Shown: in pieces, positions 1 to 6,007 of the stretch
Position numbering within the stretch: the stretch's first letter is position 1
How the letters are laid out: each line of letters opens with the position of its first letter
Assembly: GCA_030619215.1 (NCBI GenBank)
Contig: JAUXBV010000084.1
Location: forward strand, 1-9,306
DNA length: 9,306 nt
Reading direction: 5' to 3'
Source: Fibrobacterota bacterium
Lineage (GTDB): Bacteria > Fibrobacterota > Chitinivibrionia > Chitinivibrionales > JANQEN01
Translations under genes and position numbers: made by a program
Notes under the pieces: generated by a model
Databases searched by the model: none
What the model saw: only the letters and a program-made list of their open reading frames with translations
Told to the model about the DNA's origin: nothing

Positions 1-1000
1 TGTTCCATCCGCGTTCATGTACGGTAACGACACCTGACATGGATTGCAACGTTTGAACCGTCGCATTCTTCAGCCTGAAACTGGTTACACCCTTTACAGA
101 TACAATAAGAGGGATACCGTTATTTATCTGTTTATTCCAGTCCTCAATTATTGCATCCAAAAGATTCTTTGCGGCTTTTTTGGATGCTGCCTTAATTGCC
201 ATGGTACCGGCGGTATTCGGGCTGATATGAACCTTGGCGCCATGGGCGTCTCCGGAAGCTATTATCCTGCCGGTTGTACAGTTGATCGCCCGTAACGTTA
301 TATCGGCCTGAACAGATTTCATGCCACCCAGATTATAGGAAATATTCTCTGCAACCCGGCTTACCGCATCACCGGTAATAATCACCTCGGCTCCATACAT
401 GGTACCGATAGCAGCCGCAGAAGCCGCATCCTGGGAAAGGCTTGCCATCTTCTCCTCCGACGTCCTTATTGAAGCAACAACGGAAGGGTCGACAATTTCA
501 AAATCGTAGGGGCTTTTCAGAAACGCGATAATTGCGTTCTCCGCAGCACGGTTTGTGGGTTCTAAGTTGCCGACATTATTCTCCTTTACTACCACCATGA
601 CCTTCGGCTTTTCCATTGATTCCAAAAGAATGTGAAATGCAGCAAGATCCGAATGCATCGTTGAGCGTGAAATAACTGCTTTTATTCTAATCTCATGAAC
701 CCCATCCGGAGCTTTGGATTTTGACAAGACATCATACTTCTTTACAGCACCCAGTGTTTTTGTGATAATGACATCCCGTTTCATCATGAAATTTTCTATC
801 TCCGTTTGAGACAGCAACACTGTTCCAATACCCTTTTCCACGGCGTCTCGTTTAGCTGCCATGAGAGCTTCCGCTTCGTTACTGCCCCGGCCAAGACCCT
901 CAATAACAATATCACCGCTCTTTGCATCCTGACCAAAAGCAGCGAGAGAGTATATGAGTATTAATAATGCACAAAAAGGCTTGACAGTTTTTTGTATCAT
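1..1000 (-). CDS. Secreted FlgT-like / CsgG-fold envelope protein (3' end cut by window edge)
   Basis: An open frame runs without a stop from an ATG at 1000 to the left edge, giving 333 codons with the C-terminus missing. The start is supported by a strong GGAGGAG site at 1005-1011 and by a Sec signal peptide (residues 1-23, hydrophobic core about 9-21, likely cleavage AFG|QD). Residues about 29-112 look like the FlgT N-terminal domain: a strand with VIEGLGRGSNEAEALMAAKR, then a helix and a KYDVL strand. Residues about 132-255 look like the CsgG/TolB-N/FlgT-middle fold, with strand VMVVV, a helix, YDFEIVDPS, GAEVIITGDA and a paired TTGRIIASG strand. A further small alpha/beta segment begins near residue 297. 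FlgT is a flagellar outer-membrane-ring protein, but no other flagellar gene is visible, so I infer only a periplasmic or outer-membrane-associated role. It lies downstream of the sheath-like gene on the same strand, with a 122-nt gap and its own candidate promoter. LPP20-like proteins are an alternative family. Confidence 0.8.
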   Translation of the reverse strand, partial: MIQKTVKPFCALLILIYSLAAFGQDAKSGDIVIEGLGRGSNEAEALMAAKRDAVEKGIGTVLLSQTEIENFMMKRDVIITKTLGAVKKYDVLSKSKAPDGVHEIRIKAVISRSTMHSDLAAFHILLESMEKPKVMVVVKENNVGNLEPTNRAAENAIIAFLKSPYDFEIVDPSVVASIRTSEEKMASLSQDAASAAAIGTMYGAEVIITGDAVSRVAENISYNLGGMKSVQADITLRAINCTTGRIIASGDAHGAKVHISPNTAGTMAIKAASKKAAKNLLDAIIEDWNKQINNGIPLIVSVKGVTSFRLKNATVQTLQSMSGVVTVHERGWN

Positions 1001-1024
1001 GTAACTCCTCCCACACAATATGAA

Positions 1025-1053
1025 AATTTCAGAGGCGCAGAATTGCTGAAATT
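1025..1053. repeat. 8-bp perfect inverted repeat in the leader of the FlgT-like gene
   Basis: AATTTCAG (1025-1032) and CTGAAATT (1046-1053) are exact reverse complements separated by 13 nt. The repeat lies between the candidate promoter at 1064-1092 and the ribosome-binding site at 1005-1011 of the minus-strand FlgT-like gene. It could form an mRNA leader hairpin or be an operator half-site pair. It has no T-tract on either side, so it does not look like an intrinsic terminator. Confidence 0.4.
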
Positions 1054-1063
1054 ACCCAATTTA

Positions 1064-1092
1064 ATAATATAGATTATAATAAAATATTACAA
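1064..1092 (-). promoter_or_regulatory. Candidate sigma70-type promoter for the FlgT-like gene
   Basis: Reading the minus strand, TTGTAA (1087-1092, 4 of 6 matches to TTGACA) is followed after exactly 17 nt by TATTAT (1064-1069, 5 of 6 matches to TATAAT). This would start transcription near 1057, about 57 nt upstream of the ATG. The surrounding sequence is very AT-rich, so a chance match is possible, and the gene may also be reached by read-through from the sheath gene. Confidence 0.4.
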
Positions 1093-1122
1093 TAGATATT
1101 GCCACATTTAATTGTAAAAAGC

Positions 1123-2874
1123 CTATAGAGAAAAAGATGTCTGTACGGTAACCTCATTACCCAATAATTTATAAGGTATATCTACCGCTATTTCATACGA
1201 TCTCCCGCCATCTCCATCTGAGACCTTAATAGTTATATAATCCTCCGGGGCAATATTTTCGATTTTTTCAAACAGCGTCTTTTTCAATGTTGCATTTATA
1301 ATTGATTCAACCTCCTCTTTTAAAGCCTGGCTGCTCTTCTGCGCAATATCAACAACGATCCTCACAATATGTCCGGCCATAACCATTGTTGCAAGAGACA
1401 GGTTTCCCCTGCTATACATGCAGGTTGACTCCATGAAAATCCTGTGATCATTGCCCCTGCAATTTACGGGAATAAGTCCGGAGTCTGACATATCATAAAC
1501 CTGATCGCTTGATAAGGAAACCATGCAGGTTAATGACACTGTCTTATTATCTCCCGCTACTGAAACAACAGGCATATTGTCAAGCTTTGGCTTCGGTTTA
1601 CTTTCCAGAAGCTCATCGGTTCCTAATTTAGAAAACATCTCCGACAGGATTGTTGCAACCGCTATGGTGCCCGCCCCACAAGGCAGGTTCGTGTTATCAT
1701 CGCTCTCTTTGTATGCAATTTTTTTTGACCGGATACCTTCAGGGCCATATATATCGCGTAAATAAAATCCATTTGTAGTAATTACCAGCCAGTCGGATTC
1801 CCCCTTCTCCCTTAAACTACGCCACTTTTCATAACCGGTACCATTAAGCTGCATGGAAATACTGGGAACCTCGGAGCCCAAATTCGAAAAGCTCTCAATA
1901 TCAAAAAACTTCGGCCCCGCCCAGGTGAGAATCACCGTCCGGGTACTCTGTCCCAATCCGGCAAGGTTTCCAGCCAGCTCAACATCCACAACTGATTGAC
2001 CTAACGCGTGTGTTGACACGACCAAATCCGGTGCAATGAGCTCATTATCCCATACCGGCTGAAAGATCTTTTCCTTGAGTGTTTTATCCAGCTCACCCTT
2101 TTCACAGGCAATAATATCAACTTTCACACCCTCTCTGAAATTGGTCCGATCTATGAGAAATTTTAACTCCCGCCACGCTGTCTCAAACGCTACAAATACC
2201 GGTGCATGAATAATCTTATTCACCTGAACGGTTATGATCTCATCAACTGTTTGTGTTACCGTATCCAGGTCTTTTAGAGAGGCCTTGACCGTAAATCCGT
2301 CTCCAACACTCTCAAATAATCCTTCAATCGGTTTTTGGGTAGGGACAACCTCTTTTTTCTCCTCTTCGCTGATGCTCGAGTCCATCATGTTCATTATAGT
2401 ATCAAGGTTGCCCTTGCTCTCTGATTTCTTTTCATCCACTCTTTCGGTTGTATCAGGTCCGGTCCGGCTCCTGCCGGCTAAATTCCCAAGCAGGGGCATC
2501 AATCGTGCAGGGATTGACCCGCCGGCCAAAAACCCTTGCAGCTCTTCCAGTTTTATTTCACCATTACAATATTTTCCAAACGCTTCCTTCAATGTTAAAA
2601 GGAACGCAAGCGCCGGTACCTTTTCTGCAATAGAGTCCGGTGTGAAATCTTTAATACTTTTTATTTTTAGATCCACATCGAGATGCTTCGCTTCTACCCC
2701 CATAGTATTCTCAACACTGAAAAATATGGACGGCGCCAGCTTCTCTATTAACCCGTTGAAACTGTTTTTATCAACAGAATAAGGGCCGGACGGCTCCCTC
2801 TCAGGAGTCAAGTTTCCGGCAACGACAATACGCCATGGTAACTTTTTTGGAATCATACCAGCTTTTTCACTCAT
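1123..2874 (-). CDS. Fused TssB-TssC-like contractile sheath protein
   Basis: In 583 residues the protein appears to join the two type VI secretion sheath subunits. Residues about 13-113 resemble TssB/VipA: an opening strand WRIVVAGNLTPE, then VDKNSFNGLIEKLAPSI, a strand VDLKIKSIKDFTPD and a helix EKVPALAFLLTLKEA. Residues about 114-200 are a charged linker, rich in E, K and S. Residues about 203-420 resemble TssC/VipB, with the hallmark IIHAPVFVAFETAWRELKFL, the strand VKVDIIACEKGEL, WRSLREKGESDWLVIT and NGFYLRDIYG in the position of the usual PRFLLRLPYG. The C-terminal strands (about 546-583, ending VTVQTSFSL) fit the inter-subunit beta contacts of sheaths. Family knowledge: TssB and TssC are normally separate proteins of about 165 and 495 residues that polymerise into a contractile tube jacket. 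The start overlaps the hisD stop (ATGA) with AAGGA at 2881-2885. No tube, baseplate or ClpV gene is in view. The TssC N-terminal ClpV-binding helix cannot be identified in the linker. The family call is strong; the apparatus type is unknown. Confidence 0.87.
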   Translation of the reverse strand: MSEKAGMIPKKLPWRIVVAGNLTPEREPSGPYSVDKNSFNGLIEKLAPSIFFSVENTMGVEAKHLDVDLKIKSIKDFTPDSIAEKVPALAFLLTLKEAFGKYCNGEIKLEELQGFLAGGSIPARLMPLLGNLAGRSRTGPDTTERVDEKKSESKGNLDTIMNMMDSSISEEEKKEVVPTQKPIEGLFESVGDGFTVKASLKDLDTVTQTVDEIITVQVNKIIHAPVFVAFETAWRELKFLIDRTNFREGVKVDIIACEKGELDKTLKEKIFQPVWDNELIAPDLVVSTHALGQSVVDVELAGNLAGLGQSTRTVILTWAGPKFFDIESFSNLGSEVPSISMQLNGTGYEKWRSLREKGESDWLVITTNGFYLRDIYGPEGIRSKKIAYKESDDNTNLPCGAGTIAVATILSEMFSKLGTDELLESKPKPKLDNMPVVSVAGDNKTVSLTCMVSLSSDQVYDMSDSGLIPVNCRGNDHRIFMESTCMYSRGNLSLATMVMAGHIVRIVVDIAQKSSQALKEEVESIINATLKKTLFEKIENIAPEDYITIKVSDGDGGRSYEIAVDIPYKLLGNEVTVQTSFSL

Positions 2875-4187
2875 AACGAATCCTTTGATAGTCTCCGCTC
2901 AACACTGAGCGCATGATGGACAAAATTCTCTGCACGGGCAAACCGTGATACATGGGGAGCAGCTTTTTGTAATCCCGAAGCATTTACCTCCGCAACCGAT
3001 ATCCGCTTAACAAAACTGTCAACACCAAGCGGGGAAGCATACCGTGCAGCCGAGCCTGTAGGCAACACATGATTGGTCCCCACAAAGTAATCCCCCAAAG
3101 CAACCGGGGTGTAAGGTCCCAGGAAAATTGCAGCCGCATTTTTAATCTTCTTCAGATCATTTTTATAGCTCTTCGTCATTATCTGTAGATGCTCAGGTGC
3201 CAGGTAATTGACAAGCTCAATACTCTCATCCCTGGTTTTACCGATAAATATCGTAATGGCAAACGGGGAGAGGCTTTTAAAAACTTTTTTTACCGAAGAT
3301 CTTTCAATTTCCTCAATTAAACGGCTCTTAATCCTTTCTGCATATTTTCTATCCTCTGTTACACATACCGCTGTTTCGTCTCCTGAGCCATGCTCAGCCT
3401 GAGAAAGCAAATCCAGCGCTACCCAGGCCGGGTCTGCCGACTTATCAGCCAAAACGGCAACCTCACTCGGGCCCGCGATCATATCAATATCAACAGCCCC
3501 ATAAACCATCTTCTTTGCAATTGCGACATAGATATTTCCCGGCCCGACAATTTTATCCACCGCAGGAATGGATTTGGTTCCGTAAGCAAGCGCACCGATT
3601 GCCTGAGCCCCGCCTACCTGATAAATCTCCCTTATCTTTAAAAACCTCAAAACATAGGCAATGAGAGGGTCAAACTCATCATGGGGAGGGGTAACCGCAA
3701 CTATCTCTCTTACTCCCGCAATCAAAGCCGGAATCACATCCATGAGAACCGTCGAGGGATAGGTGGTGTATCCACCGGGAATATATACCCCCACCCTGCC
3801 AAGGGGGCGGACGATCTGAGACAGCCAGCCTTCCGTTGTTTTTAATGAGAATTCCGCATTTACTTTTTGCTTTAAATGATACGCCCGAATCCTCTGTGCC
3901 GCTTCTTTAATAGTGGCTTTAAGCGCCGGTGGTACTTTTTTTGCCTGTGCTGAGAGATATTCAGGATTTATTCCAACATTCCTGGATGTAACCGGCTTTT
4001 TATCAAATTTTCTTGTATAGTCAAAGAGAGACCTGTCGCCCTTTTCCCGAATGTCATTTAAAATTTTTTCAACTGCTTTCTGAGCCGTTTCGTTGCGGGC
4101 AGTTCTGGCTTCTATAATTTTATTCAATACTCTCTTTCCCTCTTTACTTCCAATGGTAACAAGGGGAATTGTAATTCTCTTCGTCAT
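2871..4187 (-). CDS. hisD: Histidinol dehydrogenase
   Basis: This is a full-length 438-residue HisD, the zinc enzyme that oxidises L-histidinol to L-histidine with two NAD+ in the last steps of histidine biosynthesis; it is cytoplasmic and acts as a homodimer. Signature stretches are GRVGVYIPGG (130-139), YPSTVLMD, GGAQAIGALAYGT (192-204), VDKIVGPGN (210-218), AGPSEVAVLAD and LLSQAEHGSGD. By alignment from memory with E. coli HisD, the zinc ligands are Q263, H266, D366 (LGDYF) and H425 (ENFVHH), and the catalytic pair is E332-H333 (APEHLQI); all are present, so the enzyme should be active. The ATG at 4187 has GGAG at 4193-4196, 5 nt away. It is the first gene of a minus-strand unit, and its stop overlaps the start of the sheath-like gene by 4 nt, implying translational coupling. 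No other his gene is in the window. Confidence 0.98.
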   Translation of the reverse strand: MTKRITIPLVTIGSKEGKRVLNKIIEARTARNETAQKAVEKILNDIREKGDRSLFDYTRKFDKKPVTSRNVGINPEYLSAQAKKVPPALKATIKEAAQRIRAYHLKQKVNAEFSLKTTEGWLSQIVRPLGRVGVYIPGGYTTYPSTVLMDVIPALIAGVREIVAVTPPHDEFDPLIAYVLRFLKIREIYQVGGAQAIGALAYGTKSIPAVDKIVGPGNIYVAIAKKMVYGAVDIDMIAGPSEVAVLADKSADPAWVALDLLSQAEHGSGDETAVCVTEDRKYAERIKSRLIEEIERSSVKKVFKSLSPFAITIFIGKTRDESIELVNYLAPEHLQIMTKSYKNDLKKIKNAAAIFLGPYTPVALGDYFVGTNHVLPTGSAARYASPLGVDSFVKRISVAEVNASGLQKAAPHVSRFARAENFVHHALSVERRLSKDSL

Positions 4188-4458
4188 TTTATCTCCACAC
4201 TTTTACTTATTGAAATCCCTTTTAGGATAATTACTAAAATAATATCTTACCTGCCAATTTAAGATTATTACATGAAAACTTTTATACTTGATTCAATTAC
4301 TAAATAGAAATTAAATAAGAAACTTTTTATACATTATACCTCATATATTTATATTCTTTTAATCAGCATTTATATAGGTAAAAGCCTAACCCAGATAAAC
4401 TGGATAAGTACCTTCACGAAAATAATTTCTAAGGTACTAAAACAAATAGGAGATAATA
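4188..4458. promoter_or_regulatory. AT-rich divergent intergenic region between hisD and the vWA gene
   Basis: This 271-nt region must carry promoters for both divergent genes. It has no ORF or RNA gene that I recognise. The best plus-strand candidate is TTGATT (4288-4293), 17 nt, TTAAAT (4311-4316), a weak match. On the minus strand TTGGCA (plus-strand 4253-4258) could be a -35 element for hisD, with an AT-rich -10 region about 17-18 nt on, near 4230-4235. Base composition here is so AT-rich that such matches are expected by chance. The part next to the vWA gene carries short inverted repeats listed separately. Confidence 0.4.
4391..4438. repeat. Short inverted repeats in the leader of the vWA gene
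   Basis: AGTACCTT (4407-4414) and AAGGTACT (4431-4438) are exact reverse complements with a 16-nt spacer. Just upstream, CCAG (4391-4394) and CTGG (4400-4403) form a 4-bp stem over 5 nt. They end 9 nt before the AGGAG ribosome-binding site (4448-4452) of the vWA gene, so they could shape its mRNA leader or be protein-binding sites. The arms are short and may be fortuitous. Confidence 0.35.
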
Positions 4459-5784
4459 ATGAAGATTCAAGATATTTTATTACGTTTGCATTCCTGCTTG
4501 CTCATTATGGTCCTGTTCTTTCCTTTCTCATATTCGGAAAACGTAAAGGAGCTAACCGTAACCGGCGGCCTGATGTACACTTCATGGGTTGAATCGGATA
4601 AATCAATAGCCTGCGGACTCACGATTGAAACACCTTCAACAACTCCGACGGGCCGTTACCCTCTCCAGGTTGTCCTTGTTATAGATGCTTCACGAAAAAT
4701 GGAAGGTGCGGCCATACAAAACGCAAAGACCTGCGCTAAGAATATCCTGGATAAACTTTTAGACACCGATATGTTCGGCCTGATAACCTACTCGAAATAT
4801 GCCCGTATCGTATCGCCTCTACAGCCGCTTAATGCCAACAACCGCAGAAATGCAGCCAGTGCGATCAGTAGAATTAAATATGATGTTGGCCGGAATCTCT
4901 CTGACGGATTAAAGAAAGGCGCCGAGCAATTCAGCAAGTTTAAAGGACAGCGTTCAGCGGGATATCATATTTTACTTTTTACAAATGGTGAAGCAACAGT
5001 GGGAACCACAGACCTTTCCCAGCTTCAATCCCTGGCAATTGACCTCTCAAATGAATATGATATTCGAATTTCCACCTTTGGATATGACCGGTTTTATAAC
5101 GAGGACTTTTTAATTGGTGTAGCTAAAAAAACCGACGGGCGCGCCTATTTTATTGAAGAGGAGAAAATGGCGGGTATGACCTATCCTGCCGATAAAGAGA
5201 TCAAAAGAATTATGGAGACCTATGCAAACGATGTCACACTTGAAATTATCATACCTTCAGGCTCTGAAATAAAAGATGTGTATATAGGAAAACTTGAAGA
5301 TGAGAAAATTACAATCGGCAAAGTACAGGCGGGCATTAAACTGCCGGTTAATTTTGATATTGTTGGAAGGCCTTCGCGGCGTAAGGACCTTGAAATTAAC
5401 ATCGAATATGCCGAGCCGGTACGCCTGAGTCCGCGAAAAAAACGTATCTATCTTGATATACCCCTCAGCAGTGGAGAGCCTGAATATGATGAGAAATTCG
5501 CCCCTGAACTGGTTGAATTTAATACATACCTGGATGTGGTAGAAACCATTGAAAAAATCCGTGGTAAAGATAAAAGCGTTCGGATTAAATATGCTGATGA
5601 GTTTAAGGAAACGGTTAAAAAGCTGGAGCATGTGGATGTCAAGCTCCACTCCGATTATTTTTCCGAATGCGTTAAACATTTCTGGCAACTGCATCGGGAT
5701 ATTGAGAATGCCGCAATCGAAGAGGAGTTGTTGATTAAAAGGATCAAATACAAGTTCCTGGAACTTATTTATGGTAAGCAATAA
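4459..5784 (+). CDS. Exported von Willebrand factor A domain protein with degenerate MIDAS
   Basis: This 441-residue protein has AGGAG at 4448-4452, 6 nt before the ATG. Residues 1-26 form a Sec signal peptide (hydrophobic LLIMVLFFPF, likely cleavage SYS|EN), so it should be periplasmic or surface-exposed. Residues about 68-245 form a vWA (Rossmann-like) domain: strand LQVVLVIDASRKMEG, then DTDMFGLITYSKYARI, helix NAASAISRIKYDVGRNLSDG, strand YHILLFTNGEATVG and strand IRISTFGYDRFYNEDFL. The metal-ion-dependent adhesion site is altered. DxSxS reads D76-A-S78-R-K80, the usual Thr is R145 (VGRNLSDG), and the usual Asp is N176 (FTNG). Residues about 257-345 are beta-rich, as in the C-terminal part of many bacterial vWA proteins, and about 363-441 are helical and charged with no membrane segment. 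vWA domains mediate protein-protein contacts; the partner is unknown. It appears monocistronic, lying between a divergent promoter region and a long inverted repeat. Domain identity is secure, function is not. Confidence 0.9.
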   Translation: MKIQDILLRLHSCLLIMVLFFPFSYSENVKELTVTGGLMYTSWVESDKSIACGLTIETPSTTPTGRYPLQVVLVIDASRKMEGAAIQNAKTCAKNILDKLLDTDMFGLITYSKYARIVSPLQPLNANNRRNAASAISRIKYDVGRNLSDGLKKGAEQFSKFKGQRSAGYHILLFTNGEATVGTTDLSQLQSLAIDLSNEYDIRISTFGYDRFYNEDFLIGVAKKTDGRAYFIEEEKMAGMTYPADKEIKRIMETYANDVTLEIIIPSGSEIKDVYIGKLEDEKITIGKVQAGIKLPVNFDIVGRPSRRKDLEINIEYAEPVRLSPRKKRIYLDIPLSSGEPEYDEKFAPELVEFNTYLDVVETIEKIRGKDKSVRIKYADEFKETVKKLEHVDVKLHSDYFSECVKHFWQLHRDIENAAIEEELLIKRIKYKFLELIYGKQ

Positions 5785-5792
5785 AAGCAATT

Positions 5793-5870
5793 AGATTCTC
5801 TGTCTGAATTATCTACACCACTAGTGTGGGACACGCGTTTTTTTATAGATAAATCAGACGTAGAGAATCT
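5793..5870. repeat. Long imperfect inverted repeat (about 22-bp arms) after the vWA gene
   Basis: The left arm 5793-5814 (starting AGATTCTCTGTCTG) pairs with the right arm 5847-5870 (ending AGAGAATCT). 21 of 22 positions are complementary, with one mismatch and a 2-nt bulge. The 32-nt loop (5815-5846) itself contains CCAC-TAGT-GTGG (5818-5829), GTGT-GGG-ACAC (5824-5834) and a run of seven T (5838-5844). The left arm begins 8 nt after the vWA stop codon. It could be a 3' end structure, a binding site for a dimeric regulator, or a remnant of a small mobile element. The T-run sits inside the loop rather than after the stem, so it is not a textbook terminator. Confidence 0.7.
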
Positions 5871-5900
5871 TATCCTAATACAAAAAAGACAAAGGTTAGA

Positions 5901-5912
5901 GGATTATAATCC
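5901..5912 (+). promoter_or_regulatory. 12-bp palindrome containing a consensus -10 hexamer, upstream of the TAXI-TRAP operon
   Basis: GGATTATAATCC is a perfect palindrome and contains TATAAT (5905-5910), a full match to the sigma70 -10 element. It lies about 100 nt upstream of the TAXI gene start. No good -35 hexamer is present 16-18 nt upstream, where the sequence is A-rich (around 5881-5888). If it is a promoter, it probably needs an activator, or the palindrome is an operator that overlaps it. Confidence 0.35.
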
Positions 5913-5994
5913 CCTGCGCCGCTGCGCTTTACTGGACTATAGCAGCTCTGTTGGGCTAGCAAACCAATAGAAAATATTCCACGCCACCCTATTT

Positions 5995-6000
5995 AAAGGA
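5995..6000 (+). promoter_or_regulatory. Ribosome-binding site that sets the TAXI gene start at 6008
   Basis: AAAGGA ends 7 nt before the ATG at 6008, a normal spacing. It is only 1 nt from the in-frame TTG at 6002, which is too close to serve that codon. The start is therefore taken as 6008. Confidence 0.75.
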
Positions 6001-6007
6001 CTTGCGC

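Noticed and set aside
44..295. 83-codon plus-strand open frame at the left edge
   Set aside because: It lies opposite the FlgT-like gene, whose minus-strand frame is open for 1000 nt with a signal peptide and Shine-Dalgarno; the plus frame has neither.
2234..2782. 182-codon plus-strand open frame opposite the sheath-like gene
   Set aside because: It is fully antisense to a well-supported gene, its product is Ser/Phe-rich with no domain, and it has no ribosome-binding site; it is a codon-bias shadow.
5257..5790. 177-codon minus-strand open frame opposite the vWA gene
   Set aside because: It is antisense to the conserved reading frame of the vWA protein, with low-complexity hydrophobic content and no recognisable domain.
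5838..5844. T7 run as an intrinsic terminator for the vWA gene
   Set aside because: The stems directly before it are only 4 bp (CCAC/GTGG or GTGT/ACAC) and the main 22-bp stem encloses the T-run instead of preceding it; a weak terminator is possible but not supported enough to call.
5916..5930. GCGC-CGCT-GCGC hairpin followed by TTT as a terminator
   Set aside because: The stem is only 4 bp and the T-tract is only three bases.
6002..6007. TTG at 6002 as start of the TAXI protein (two extra residues)
   Set aside because: The AAAGGA site is only 1 nt from the TTG but 7 nt from the ATG at 6008, so the ATG is preferred.
5785..6007. Riboswitch, tRNA or CRISPR in the spacer before the TRAP operon
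   Set aside because: There is no cloverleaf, no repeated spacer units and no recognisable aptamer consensus; only the inverted repeat and palindrome stand out.
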